Shown: positions 28,574 to 39,013, counted from the stretch's first letter. The stretch is 64,000 nucleotides of DNA from an uncultured archaeon A07HR60 (GCA_000496235.1 KI543227.1:169793-233792); one strand, 5' to 3'. Program-made: numbers and translations. Notes: generated from the letters alone by a model not told the origin.

Positions 28574-30366
28574 AGGTCTAGCAGTGATTCAATCCGGTCG
28601 AGATACTCCCGGTAGATATCGACAGCAGATTCGACGGGCCCGGACTGACTCATGTCGATTCCAGCCCGCTCCACGACGGGCAGCGGATAGTCGGAGCCGC
28701 CAGCTTCCAGCATCTCACGGTAATCGGCCGCAGCAGTCTCACCTTCCTCCTGAATCCGCTCGACGATGGCGGCAGCCGCCGAGATGCCAGTCGCGTACTG
28801 GTACACGTAGAAGTCGTAGTAGAAGTGAGGGATCCGCTCCCATTCGCGCCGGATACCACCGCTCATGTCGGCAGGCTCGTAGAAGGCAGCGTTCAAATCG
28901 CCGTACATCTCGTCGAGAACATCCGGTGTCAGTGACTCGCCGTCTTCCACTCGCGTGTGAATCCGGTGTTCGAAGTCGGCGAACATGGTCTGACGGAACA
29001 GCGTCGATCGGAACCGCTCGAGATACTCATCAAGCAGATGGACCCGCAACTCGTCGTCTTCGAGCGTCTCAAGCAGGTGGTGTGTCAGCAGTGTCTCGTT
29101 GACTGTAGAGGCGATTTCGGCGACGAAGATCTCGTAGTTGGCGTCGTGCCACGGCTGAGCGTCGCCCGCCAACTCTGAGTGCATCGAGTGGCCCAACTCG
29201 TGTGCGAGGGTGAACATCGATGAGACGTCGTCCTGGTAGTTCATCATCACGAACGGCTGTGTGTCGTACGTGCCCGAGGAAAATGCGCCTGCTCGTTTCC
29301 CCTGATTCTCGTACACGTCGACCCACCGCGAGTCGAGTCCCTCGGCAACGCGGTCCTGATACGGTTGACCCAGCGGCTCGACTGCCTCGATTATCCACTC
29401 TCGGGCCTGTTCGTACGGGATTTCGGGGCCCTCCTCGCCGGTCAACGACATGTACAGATCCCAGGGCCGGAGTGTGTCGACACCGAGGGCTCGCTGTTTC
29501 AACTCTGCATGTCGGTGAAGCGCGTCAATCTCTCCGCGGACAGTCTCCACGAGAGTGTCGTACACGTCCGGCGGGACGTTTGGCCCGTCCAGTGCCGCCG
29601 CACGCGCCGTATCGTACCCCCGCATCTCCGCAGAGACCACGTGCTTCCGGACGGCCTTTTCCAGCGAGGTGCCGACCGTGTTGCGGACATCCTCCCACTC
29701 GTCGTAGAACGTCTCGTACACGTCCTGCCGGAAGGCTCGGGCAGGCCGTTTTTGCAGCGTCGTGAAATTGGCCTGCGAGATCTCGAGCTCCTCACCGTCG
29801 GGGTCTTCGACGGTGCCAAAGCTCATATCCGCGTTCGTCAGCATCGAATAGATCTCATTCGGTGCCCCAGTGACCTCCGACAACTCCGCGATCACCTCCT
29901 CGACTTCTGCCGAACGAGTGTGTTCTTTCGCCCGAAGAACGTCGTCGAAGTAGTGTTCGTACTCTTGGAGTGCGGGGACATCTTGCATCCAGGCGTCAAT
30001 CGTCTCGTGATCAAGTTGCTGGATTGCCGGATCGATGAACGAGCCAGCGCTGGACGCGTCTGCCCCCAGCGAACTAGCCTTTGCCGACATTGCCTGGTAT
30101 TCGCCACTGCGAGTGTCTTCGGAGCTTCGCAGCTGAGCGTAGACGGCGACTCGCGAGACCTCGCGGGCTATCTCCTCACGGGTTTCCAGTAACTCCAGCA
30201 GCGTCTCCGGCCCGTCGGTGACACGACCCTCGTAGTCGCGAATCTCGTCGAGCCGGTCGCCAATGGCGTCGTAGGCGGCCTCCCAGTTGTCATCGTTCTG
30301 GAAAATACTCTCCAGAGCCCACTTGTACTCCTCGTCGATTTCTTCTCGCTCGGGAACCGTATTCAT
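28570..30366 (-). CDS. pepF: Oligoendopeptidase F (M3 family)
   Basis: TLAHELGHSMHSELAG (HExxH), 598 aa, M3 oligopeptidase organisation. Confidence 0.94.
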   Translation of the reverse strand: MNTVPEREEIDEEYKWALESIFQNDDNWEAAYDAIGDRLDEIRDYEGRVTDGPETLLELLETREEIAREVSRVAVYAQLRSSEDTRSGEYQAMSAKASSLGADASSAGSFIDPAIQQLDHETIDAWMQDVPALQEYEHYFDDVLRAKEHTRSAEVEEVIAELSEVTGAPNEIYSMLTNADMSFGTVEDPDGEELEISQANFTTLQKRPARAFRQDVYETFYDEWEDVRNTVGTSLEKAVRKHVVSAEMRGYDTARAAALDGPNVPPDVYDTLVETVRGEIDALHRHAELKQRALGVDTLRPWDLYMSLTGEEGPEIPYEQAREWIIEAVEPLGQPYQDRVAEGLDSRWVDVYENQGKRAGAFSSGTYDTQPFVMMNYQDDVSSMFTLAHELGHSMHSELAGDAQPWHDANYEIFVAEIASTVNETLLTHHLLETLEDDELRVHLLDEYLERFRSTLFRQTMFADFEHRIHTRVEDGESLTPDVLDEMYGDLNAAFYEPADMSGGIRREWERIPHFYYDFYVYQYATGISAAAAIVERIQEEGETAAADYREMLEAGGSDYPLPVVERAGIDMSQSGPVESAVDIYREYLDRIESLLDL

Positions 30367-30517
30367 GTAATTGAGATAGTCCGTTCAACGCCTAAGTCTT
30401 GTCCACGCGCCTCCCCAGTCACAGCGCCAGCGGTCGATGGGTTTCCTCAGGGTCAAGCCTGATGACATCTGCCACACACCATTTGCGAGACTCCGCCTGT
30501 TCGCGGGTGAGTGACGA

Positions 30518-31042
30518 TCACGAGCGTCCGGCGTCGCCGTCTGCGGTCTCTTCGGCGGTAGTGTCAGTATCATCAGACTCCCATGTCCCCATGTCCAGGG
30601 CCAACACGAAGGCCGTCTCGCCGTCGTCGTAGTATTCGGGGACCTGTCGGAGTGGTCGGAACCCCTCGGCACGGTAGAGCTCTCGAGCAGGGTCGTTCCC
30701 GGCACGCACCTCGAGTTTGACGACCGCAGCCCCGGCCACAGTGAGCCGACTGAGCGTGCTCCGCAGCAGTCGCTTGCCGATCCCCTGCCCACGCGATGAC
30801 GGTTCGACGGCCAGATCTTTCAGATGGCCGATGTCAGCCCCGTGGTTGGGCGTGAGATCAGCGACGCCAAAACCAAGCACGTCGCCACCGCCGACAGCGA
30901 CTAAGAACGCGGGCTTGCCCAGGAACGCGTCGAAGGCGTTGATCGGCCACGGCTGGTCGAACGAGAGCGCTTCGATCCGGTAGATCGCTGGCAGGTCACT
31001 CCGGACGGCTTGTCGCACTTCCACGGCCGACGTGTCAGTCAC
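30518..31042 (-). CDS. rimI: GNAT N-acetyltransferase, RimI-like (ribosomal-protein-alanine acetyltransferase)
   Basis: VRQAVRSDLPAIYRIEALSFDQPWP, LAVEPSSRGQGIGKRLLRSTL, KLEVRAGNDPARELYRAEGFRPL. Confidence 0.88.
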   Translation of the reverse strand: MTDTSAVEVRQAVRSDLPAIYRIEALSFDQPWPINAFDAFLGKPAFLVAVGGGDVLGFGVADLTPNHGADIGHLKDLAVEPSSRGQGIGKRLLRSTLSRLTVAGAAVVKLEVRAGNDPARELYRAEGFRPLRQVPEYYDDGETAFVLALDMGTWESDDTDTTAEETADGDAGRS

Positions 31043-31191
31043 AGCCGTGATACACAGCCACCGGGCAAAAGCGCGACGCCACGGTATCAGAACCTTCCCT
31101 CTTTATCTGAGTGCGATCTAGAGAATTTAGCACTGTGTGACCCTGTCACCCATTCAGCCCAAGGGCGGTATGTCATCTCATGTGATGTGAT

Positions 31192-31223
31192 CTGATTCGA
31201 TTCGATTCGATTTGATTTGATTC
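31192..31223. repeat. Pentanucleotide tandem repeat (YGATT)6
   Basis: Direct reading: ctgattcgattcgattcgatttgatttgattc. Confidence 0.88.
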
Positions 31224-31267
31224 CACCCTGTGTGACCCGAATATCGGACTCCGGGGGGCGGCATCTG

Positions 31268-31645
31268 CTACACAATCGCGAATAACCGGAGTAGCGTCAC
31301 GAGGACGACGATTCCCACGGCAGCGACGATCCCGAGCCAGACGCCCACCTCGACGGCCGAAGATTCCGTGGCGAACTGATCGAGCTGGGCGGTGACACCC
31401 CCGGGCTCGTCGCTGTACCCGAACAGTTGCTGGGCACAGTAGCCACATAGGGCGTGGTCATGACTCGGTTGTTCGTGTGTAGCCCGGCAAAACGGCATAC
31501 CATCGCAAGCGTATTTTTCACGTCCCACACCGACGTGAACGGCGTCATCCGGCATCACCTCGCTCCCGCAGTTCGCACACAGGACTACCTCGTACTGGAC
31601 ATCGCCGTGACGGGTCTGGGCCGTCACTGTCCGTGCCTTACTCAT
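31268..31645 (-). CDS. Small Cys-rich protein with C-terminal transmembrane helix
   Basis: CANCG...C...C...CGYC cysteine pairs and hydrophobic C-terminus WLGIVAAVGIVVLVTLLRLF. Confidence 0.6.
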   Translation of the reverse strand: MSKARTVTAQTRHGDVQYEVVLCANCGSEVMPDDAVHVGVGREKYACDGMPFCRATHEQPSHDHALCGYCAQQLFGYSDEPGGVTAQLDQFATESSAVEVGVWLGIVAAVGIVVLVTLLRLFAIV

Positions 31646-31950
31646 TACCACTGATTCAACCTAGCCGCCAGTAAACGTTGTTCCCGGATCCCCGTCACGA
31701 CAATCGGGGAGAGTAGCCGCACTCGTGACGAGGTCGCGGGCTGGTTCCACGGACCCGAAAGGATCTGGCGGTAGCGGGTCCAAGTGACTGGTACCAACAG
31801 ATCGAGAAAGGCAATACAGAACAGGCTCAAATCGAGTGGACTTACTCAGACCGGTTCGCTGTTTTTGCTCCAGTGAGCCACCCGATCTGGGTTGATCGAT
31901 ATAGATCGACCGACGCCGATCAGTCAGGGCGTGGACAGACGCAGAGCGGA

Positions 31951-33942
31951 TTAGTCGTCAGCTGGTGTTGCACCGCTGGCGCCGTCTCCGTCGTGCTGCT
32001 GTTTGACCCAGGACAGTTTGCCGCCGGCCGCGAGGATCTCACGTTCGCGCTCGGAGGCGTCCATCTGTGCGGTGAACTCTCGGTTACCGTTCACCCGGAC
32101 GGTGAATTCCTCTTGGCCGTTCTCGACAGCCTTCCCGACGTCGTCGACGATCCTGAGATCGTCACCCTGCTGGATACTGTCGTAGATGTCCGCGTCGATC
32201 GTCAACGGGACGATTCCGAAGTTGAACAGATTCGCCTTGTGGATCCGAGCGAAACTCTGGGCGAACACAGCCTGGATGCCGAGATACATCGGACACAGTG
32301 CAGCGTGTTCACGAGATGAACCCTGTCCGTAGTTTTCGCCTGCGACCAGCACCCCGCCGCTGGCCTCCTGAGCCCGCTCTGGGAACGTCTCGTCAACCCG
32401 AGAGAGGGTGTATTCGGAGAGTTTCGGCACGTTCGAGCGGTACATGAGGATGTCCGACGTGGCGGGAATGATGTGGTCGGTGGTGATGTTGTCACCCATC
32501 CGCAGCAGCGCCTCACCACCAGCCTCGGAGCCGATCGCATCACGGATCGGCACATCGGCGATATTCGGGCCCTTGATCAGTCCGTCGTCGATCGACTGGT
32601 CGGGATTGATGATATCGGGGTCCTCCTGACCCATTCCGTCGGAGTAACTGTCGCCCAACTCGAAGCCAGGGTCTTCTAGATCGCCCAGTTCTGTCGCGAG
32701 ATCGCGCGGATCGACAATCTCGCCTGCGATGGCCGCTGCAGCAGCGACTTCTGGCGAACAGAGATACACAGAGTCGTCTTCGATTCCGGATCGACCCTCG
32801 AAGTTGCGGTTGAACGTCCGGAGGCTCACAGAGTCGGACGCCGGTACGTGGCCGATCCCGATGCAGGCACCGCAGGTGGCCTCCGAGAAGTTGACGCCGG
32901 CGGCCATCAGCTCGGCTGTCCAGCCCTCACGAGCCAGCATTTCCGAGGCCTGTTTCGAGCCGGGTGCGACGATCATCTCTGTTTGCCGCTTCACACGCCG
33001 CCCTTCGAGCATCTTCGCGGCCGGGAGGATGTCCTCGTAGGCGCCGTTCGTGCACGACCCAACCATCACCTGGTCGACTTCCGTCCCGGCGACCTCGCCG
33101 ACGGGGACCACGTTGTCAGGCATCGACGGTTTGGCGATCATCGGTTCGATGTCCGAAAGATCCACCACGATTTCGTCGTGGTAGTCAGCGCCCTCGTCAG
33201 GGCTGAGCGCGACGAACTCGTCTTCACGGCCGACCTCGCTGAGCCACTCGCGAGTTCGATCATCGGTCGGGAAGATGGACGATGTCGCCCCTAACTCCGT
33301 TCCCATGTTGGTGATCGTCGTTCGTTCGGGAACCGACAGCGTCTCCACACCCGGGCCAGTGTATTCTAGCACTTTCCCCACGCCGCCTTTGACGCTGAGG
33401 TCGCCCAGCAGTTGAAGAATAATATCTTTCGCAGTGGCCCAGGAGGGCAATTCACCCTCCAGTCGCACGTTCACGACCTCCGGCATCTCCACGTAGTAGG
33501 CGCCGCCACCCATGGCGACGGCAATATCCAGACCGCCGGCTCCAATCGCGAGTTCGCCTAACCCGCCTGGTGTGGGCGTGTGCGAGTCAGACCCCAGGAG
33601 TGTCTTGCCTGGCGCAGCGAAATTCTCCTTATGAACCTGGTGACAAATGCCGTTCCCGGGACGAGAGAAGAAAGCCCCGTAGGTGCCGGCTGCCGACCGC
33701 AGGAAGCGGTGATCGTCCGTGTTTTTGAAATCAAACTGGTAGGTCTGGTGGTCGCAATACTGCGCGGCTAACTCAGTCTGCACCTCGTCCATGTCCAGCG
33801 CCTCAAACTGCAGCCACACCATCGTCCCTGTGGTGTCCTGTGTGAGTACCTGATCGACGTCGATCCCGATTTCTTCTCCCGGTTCGAGTTCGCCGTCGAC
33901 GAGGTGATCGTCGAGGATTTGTTCCGTTATCGTCTGATTCAT
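31951..33942 (-). CDS. acn: Aconitate hydratase
   Basis: LLGSDSHTPTPGGLG, VGSCTNG, ATCGACIG, GENYGQGSSREHAAL - aconitase signatures; 663 aa. Confidence 0.96.
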   Translation of the reverse strand: MNQTITEQILDDHLVDGELEPGEEIGIDVDQVLTQDTTGTMVWLQFEALDMDEVQTELAAQYCDHQTYQFDFKNTDDHRFLRSAAGTYGAFFSRPGNGICHQVHKENFAAPGKTLLGSDSHTPTPGGLGELAIGAGGLDIAVAMGGGAYYVEMPEVVNVRLEGELPSWATAKDIILQLLGDLSVKGGVGKVLEYTGPGVETLSVPERTTITNMGTELGATSSIFPTDDRTREWLSEVGREDEFVALSPDEGADYHDEIVVDLSDIEPMIAKPSMPDNVVPVGEVAGTEVDQVMVGSCTNGAYEDILPAAKMLEGRRVKRQTEMIVAPGSKQASEMLAREGWTAELMAAGVNFSEATCGACIGIGHVPASDSVSLRTFNRNFEGRSGIEDDSVYLCSPEVAAAAAIAGEIVDPRDLATELGDLEDPGFELGDSYSDGMGQEDPDIINPDQSIDDGLIKGPNIADVPIRDAIGSEAGGEALLRMGDNITTDHIIPATSDILMYRSNVPKLSEYTLSRVDETFPERAQEASGGVLVAGENYGQGSSREHAALCPMYLGIQAVFAQSFARIHKANLFNFGIVPLTIDADIYDSIQQGDDLRIVDDVGKAVENGQEEFTVRVNGNREFTAQMDASEREREILAAGGKLSWVKQQHDGDGASGATPADD

Positions 33943-33966
33943 ATCGGTTATTTATGGGCACTGCCC

Positions 33967-33976
33967 AAATATAAAC
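33967..33976 (-). promoter_or_regulatory. TATA box of the aconitase gene
   Basis: Minus strand GGTTTATATTTGG about 28-30 nt upstream of the ATG at 33942; leaderless arrangement. Confidence 0.55.
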
Positions 33977-34112
33977 CCCGAGATTTCGGCGGGCACAACC
34001 ATCCGACTGCCGTCTGCGCCTTTATCGCTTCTTGCCCGGGAGTCACTCTCACCATATCCTCAGCGGGCGAAGGGCTCCCGAATGGCACTGGACGGGGGAA
34101 CGCTCAGAATAG

Positions 34113-34142
34113 TTGACCTCCTCATCCGCCTGACGGCGAAAA
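34113..34142 (-). mobile_element. Solo right-end-like IS605 relic upstream of the dCTP deaminase gene
   Basis: ttgacctcctcatccgcctgacggcgaaaa. Minus strand ...CCGTCAGGCGGATGAGGAGGTCAA matches the right-end tail at 24951 and 8031. Confidence 0.5.
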
Positions 34143-34239
34143 TATGCGCTCACACTTTATCAAACGACCTGGTAACAATCGGCACGATCGACCTGTGATC
34201 GGTCGGCAGCGTTTTGTTCTCGGCCCCAGACCCGCGGAT

Positions 34240-34716
34240 ATGTTCAGATCCGGCAGCTTCGTCGCAGAGACACTCGACGGCGTGGACGGCGGTGCAGTCG
34301 CCGCCGAGCAGGTGCAACCGAACGGGGTCGACCTCACTCTTGGAGCCGTATTTCAACCCTCGGAACCGGGCCGGATCGACTCCGATTCTACCTATGTCGC
34401 CGACAGGGAAGAGATAAGCCCCGACGGGGGCATCTACCGTCTCGATCCAGGTCGCTACGTAGTCCGGTACGGCGACCCTGTTCGGATCCCGACCGACCAT
34501 GTTGGTTTCATCTATCCCCGGTCGTCGCTCCTGCGTAACGGCTGCACCCTGGACACCGCTGTCTGGGACGCTGGCTACGAGGGCGTTGGTGAAGGACTCC
34601 TCGAGGTGGGTCATCGAATCGAGATCGAATCAGGGGCCCGAATCTGTCAGTTGGTCTTGGCAAACGCCGACCATGACCAGACGTACGATGGCTCGTATCA
34701 GGAAGAACATCTGTGA
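34240..34716 (+). CDS. dcd: dCTP deaminase / dUTPase family
   Basis: MFRSGSFVAETLDGVDGGAVAAEQVQPNGVDLTLG, YPRSSLLRNGC, TAVWDAGYEGVGEGLL. Confidence 0.85.
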   Translation: MFRSGSFVAETLDGVDGGAVAAEQVQPNGVDLTLGAVFQPSEPGRIDSDSTYVADREEISPDGGIYRLDPGRYVVRYGDPVRIPTDHVGFIYPRSSLLRNGCTLDTAVWDAGYEGVGEGLLEVGHRIEIESGARICQLVLANADHDQTYDGSYQEEHL

Positions 34717-34960
34717 TCGTGTCCACTGGGTTTGCTTGACTCGGAGGCTCGACGGAAACCCGACTCTGACCCACCCTATTCACCACTCACTCGGTCATAG
34801 CACGAGACACGACTGACACGACATCAGGACAGCGGCCACCCCGCTCTACGAGCTAGAGTAGCTCCCGTGAGCCGGCTAGAGGACATGACTATCGTCTGAC
34901 CTGCCGGGCCATATTACAGCACAAACCAACGATTTAGTCGTTGGAGCAACAGTTCAGCGT

Positions 34961-35818
34961 ATGGCAAGTGACGATAGAAGTGTCTCTGCTGGCAAAGTCC
35001 CCTCATCCGACGATGGGACCAATACTCCGGTTCGGATCGGGATCGCGCTGGTGAGCGCGTTCGTGCTTGGGGCTGGTGGATTGCTTTTCGGGGCAGTCCT
35101 GCTGGGTGTGACCGTTCTCCTGCTCAGTGCTGGGTTCGGCTGGTCGGCATCGAGTGCGTCGACGCTCGTTCTCAGTTTGATCTTCGTTCAAGGGGTTGGT
35201 TGTGCGGGCGTCGCCCTCGCGTATGTTCGCTCACGGTCACTCATCGCGTCGACAGTCTCCAGCCTCCTGGGGACAGTCCCTCGCCGTGAGTTCAGTATCG
35301 GTGCTCGACTGCCATCTCTGTCAGATCTGGGGATTGCAGTGGCGGGATACGTCCTCGCGATTCTCGGCGCAATCATCGGCAACATCATTGTCTCGACGTT
35401 CGTCGACGCCGAAACAGGAACTAACCAGGCTGCAGAGGTCGGCATGCAAAATCCAGAGGTCCTGCTGTTACTGATTCCTGCCTCATTTCTCCTAATTGGA
35501 CCCGGTGAAGAGTTGTTATTCCGGGGAATCGTCCAGGGACGGCTGCGCGAGGTAATGAGTGCCGTGCCCGCGATCCTGATCACAGCCGCGTTTTTCGCTG
35601 GGATCCACTTTTTCGCACTCACAGGCGGCAGTTTGACCGGCAATCTCGCTGCCCTCGGCGTTCTCACGCTTCCAGCACTCGTCTTCGGCGTCGCCTACGA
35701 GTACACCGACAATATTGCAGTTCCATCGCTGATTCACGGTGCGTATAATGCAACGCTGTTTTCGCTCCTGTACGCTGCCATCAGATTCGGGGGCAACGTC
35801 CCGTCAGTCTGGGTGTGA
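34961..35818 (+). CDS. CPBP-family intramembrane metalloprotease
   Basis: GPGEELLFRGIVQGRLRE, FAGIHFFA, HGAYNATLF motifs in a polytopic protein. Confidence 0.88.
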   Translation: MASDDRSVSAGKVPSSDDGTNTPVRIGIALVSAFVLGAGGLLFGAVLLGVTVLLLSAGFGWSASSASTLVLSLIFVQGVGCAGVALAYVRSRSLIASTVSSLLGTVPRREFSIGARLPSLSDLGIAVAGYVLAILGAIIGNIIVSTFVDAETGTNQAAEVGMQNPEVLLLLIPASFLLIGPGEELLFRGIVQGRLREVMSAVPAILITAAFFAGIHFFALTGGSLTGNLAALGVLTLPALVFGVAYEYTDNIAVPSLIHGAYNATLFSLLYAAIRFGGNVPSVWV

Positions 35819-35966
35819 CGACTCCTCAGCTCACTTCGGTGGTCACCGACGTTCCTGCACCGTGACGGGAATTCGGTAACCCCCGCGATTATGTGGCTGG
35901 TTCACTTCAGTATGAGCAGAACTTGCTCACAAAAATGCCGGCGGGCAATATTGATGCGAGCGACTA

Positions 35967-36491
35967 TCAGCCGCGAAGATACCAGTGTGCAACGCCGACG
36001 AGTGTGGCCCCGAGAATTGGCGGTCCGAAGCCAGCAAGCTGCGGCAGGCGATAGAGACTCTCGATTAGTGGGCCGGCAACCCCGCCAACATCCGACTGCA
36101 GTGGTGTCGGTGTCGAAATGATGAGCCCAGCATACAGCATGAGGAGAAAGACGACGCCTGTGCCAGCCAGGGCAGCGTCGTACCGGTCGCTGACGGGCTC
36201 ATCACGTCGATGCCGTCTGGCCACGAGGAGAATCGGCGCGATGAGGGGCGTCACTGCTCCAAACGCCACGAGAACGAACATCGACCGAGAGAAAGCGAAC
36301 ACACCACCGCCAGCTCCGGCTGTGTCTGCCATCAACACGACCAACCCCATCGCCACGGTGACCGCGATAGCCAGTGAGACGAGTGTCGCGACGAGTGCGT
36401 ACAGCCGGAACGCCCAGGATTCGCTCGCACGGACGGCGTACGGGAACGCACCGAACACACCGTCATACGGTTCCTCAGTTGCACCGCTCAT
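35967..36491 (-). CDS. Conserved-looking polytopic membrane protein (unknown function)
   Basis: MSGATEEPYDGVFGAFPYAVRASESWAFRLYALVATLVSLAIAVTVAMGLV.. with several transmembrane segments. Confidence 0.65.
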   Translation of the reverse strand: MSGATEEPYDGVFGAFPYAVRASESWAFRLYALVATLVSLAIAVTVAMGLVVLMADTAGAGGGVFAFSRSMFVLVAFGAVTPLIAPILLVARRHRRDEPVSDRYDAALAGTGVVFLLMLYAGLIISTPTPLQSDVGGVAGPLIESLYRLPQLAGFGPPILGATLVGVAHWYLRG

Positions 36492-36748
36492 ATGAGACAG
36501 GACGTATCGGGTGCGATTAAACGCCCCGATCTCTGAGACACGGGGGTCGATCCCAGCACTCAATTGCTCAGACGGGCGTCACTGCCGTGATCGGGTACTG
36601 AGCCCTCACTGTGGTTAGTGTCGTGGACTCTTCTCCTCGGCGCAGGATACGTGTACAGCTCTGGACCACGCCACTGACCCGGCTGGCGGGTGCTGCTGTC
36701 GGACGACGACATACGTATCACTAAGTCGCGGTCGCACTGCTTGTGAGT

Positions 36749-38083
36749 ATGGACGTCGATATTGGAGGCGCACTCGAGACAACGCCCGGCGTCACGGAGG
36801 AAACGCTCGACCGTGTCGACAATCGAGTGAGCGTGGCACACGAGTCCATCTCCACGGGACGTCGAGACCAGGCACACGGCTATGCGGCATTGAATCTCCC
36901 CAGCCGAACAGATCCAGAGGCCATCTACCGGGCTGTCGACCAATTTGACGACCCGGAAGCGATCGTCACCGTCGGGATCGGCGGCAGTGCGCTGGGTGCG
37001 GCGACAATCACCCGGGCGCTCGGTGGCTCTCCCGACGCGTACTTTCTCGACAACGTCGACCCTGCCCGGACCCGAACGCTGCTCGACTCGCTTCCGCTGG
37101 CTCGGACCGTCGTGCATGTCGTATCTAAATCTGGAACGACAGTCGAGACTCTGTCGAACTTTCTGGTGGTCAGGGAGGCGATGGATACCGCCGGTGTCGA
37201 CTGGCGAGAGCGAATGATCGTCACCACCGGTTCAGAGGGGAATCTCCGCCGACTCGCGGACCGTCACGACCTCCCCGCCCTGGATGTTCCGGACAGTGTG
37301 CCAGGACGGTATACGGCGCTCTCAAGCGTCGGTCTGGTACCGGCGGCACTACAGGGGCATGATCTTGAGGCAATTCTCCAGGGCGGGCGTGATGTCGCGG
37401 CAGGACTGACGGGGTCGCTGTTCGACTGTCCGGCCTACGCGTACGGAGCAGTCAGTTACGCGCTCGCCCAGCGAGGAGCACGCTCGAACGTCTTGATGCC
37501 ATATGCTGAGGCGCTGGAAACGTTCGCAGAGTGGTATGGCCAACTGTGGGCCGAGAGTCTGGGGAAAGACGCCCTTGGCCAGACCCCGATTCGGGCGTTA
37601 GGAGCCACCGACCAGCACTCACAACTCCAACTGTACCGCGCTGGACCCCGGGACAAGCTCGTCACGTTAGTCCGCCCGCGCGAACGCGAAAACATCCCGA
37701 TTCCGGAAACAGAGCTCGATGGGCTGTCGTATCTCGGCGGGACGAGTCTCGGGGCGGTGCTTGACGCCGAATTCGAGGCCACCGAAGCGAGCCTCGCGGC
37801 GGCCGAGCGACCCTCGGTCCGAATCGAGATCGATCGTGTGGACGACCGGTCCATCGGGCAGTTGGTGTACGGAATGGAGGCGGCGTGTATCCTGTACGGA
37901 GAACTCGCGGGAGTCGAGACGTTCACGCAGCCAGCCGTCGAGTGGGGAAAGCGAGCCGCGCGTGGGCTGCTCGGCGGCGGGGACTTCTCCGAGGCCGACC
38001 AGGTGGCCAACAGACGCGCGCTCGTCGTCTCCGGGACCGAACCGGCCGACAATGACGACCAGAACCAAGACCCAAACCAGTGA
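36749..38083 (+). CDS. pgi: Glucose-6-phosphate isomerase
   Basis: VGIGGSALGAATITRAL, VVSKSGTTVETLSNF, GATDQHSQLQLYRAGP. Confidence 0.94.
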   Translation: MDVDIGGALETTPGVTEETLDRVDNRVSVAHESISTGRRDQAHGYAALNLPSRTDPEAIYRAVDQFDDPEAIVTVGIGGSALGAATITRALGGSPDAYFLDNVDPARTRTLLDSLPLARTVVHVVSKSGTTVETLSNFLVVREAMDTAGVDWRERMIVTTGSEGNLRRLADRHDLPALDVPDSVPGRYTALSSVGLVPAALQGHDLEAILQGGRDVAAGLTGSLFDCPAYAYGAVSYALAQRGARSNVLMPYAEALETFAEWYGQLWAESLGKDALGQTPIRALGATDQHSQLQLYRAGPRDKLVTLVRPRERENIPIPETELDGLSYLGGTSLGAVLDAEFEATEASLAAAERPSVRIEIDRVDDRSIGQLVYGMEAACILYGELAGVETFTQPAVEWGKRAARGLLGGGDFSEADQVANRRALVVSGTEPADNDDQNQDPNQ

Positions 38084-38269
38084 GACTCCCTCCAAAGAAG
38101 GTCGCGTCTATCGGAGAAAATTGACAATCTCTGTCCGAGGTGGCTAGCTGACGGACCGATACCCGAGATCTCACCACTCAGGGCACCGAGTCGCCAACTC
38201 TGTCCGTGATCTGATACCCGCACAGAGGTCTCACAACTGCTAAACGGTCGCGTGGCGTACCATTTTGTG

Positions 38270-39013
38270 ATGGGAACGAGCTTCGACGCAGGGCGAGGTC
38301 TGAGAGCGTCAGTCCGGTTCGGGCAGGCCGTTCTTGTCGTGATCGGCGCGTACGTCGTAGCCTCGGCACTCACGGTCCCGCTCACTAGTCTCGCAGTAGA
38401 TGGCGGGCTGGTGATGACGGATACACCGGCTCACCAGATCCTCCAGACGGTCGTCCAATTCGTCGGCTTCGGAATTGCCGTTGGTGGGTTCCTCCTGATT
38501 ACTGACGACTGGGAGCTCGTCGGATATAATCGTCCTCGGGGGCGAGAGGCACTGTTGATTGCTGGGGGGGTGATAGCACTGCTGGCGGTCCAGTTCGGGA
38601 TGGTATCACTCGCTGGGATGGTCGGCGTCGAGCCGGCAGAAAATCAAGCGCTCGTGCCCGGCCAGGAAAATCCCGAGTACTTCCTGTACATGATTGCCGT
38701 CTCGGTGGTGGTGGTCGGTCCCGCTGAGGAGTTATTATTCCGCGGAGTCGTTCAGGGGCTGCTCCGCCGCGTGTTGGGTGCCACCGGGGCAATCGTGTCC
38801 GCGGCCGGATTGTTCGGACTGATTCATCTACTTGCGGTCCAAGGAACGTCCGGCCAACTCGTCTTGTACGTCGCCGTGGCCACACTTCTTGGCGGAGTCT
38901 TGGGGTACCTGTACGAACGAACGGCCAACATCGCCGTACCAGCCCTTGCACACGGCGGGTACAACGCCTGTCTGTTCGGTATCCAGTACGCCACTGCCGT
39001 CGGGATCATCTGA
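38270..39013 (+). CDS. CPBP-family intramembrane metalloprotease
   Basis: GPAEELLFRGVVQGLLRR, FGLIHLLA, HGGYNACLFG. Confidence 0.88.
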   Translation: MGTSFDAGRGLRASVRFGQAVLVVIGAYVVASALTVPLTSLAVDGGLVMTDTPAHQILQTVVQFVGFGIAVGGFLLITDDWELVGYNRPRGREALLIAGGVIALLAVQFGMVSLAGMVGVEPAENQALVPGQENPEYFLYMIAVSVVVVGPAEELLFRGVVQGLLRRVLGATGAIVSAAGLFGLIHLLAVQGTSGQLVLYVAVATLLGGVLGYLYERTANIAVPALAHGGYNACLFGIQYATAVGII

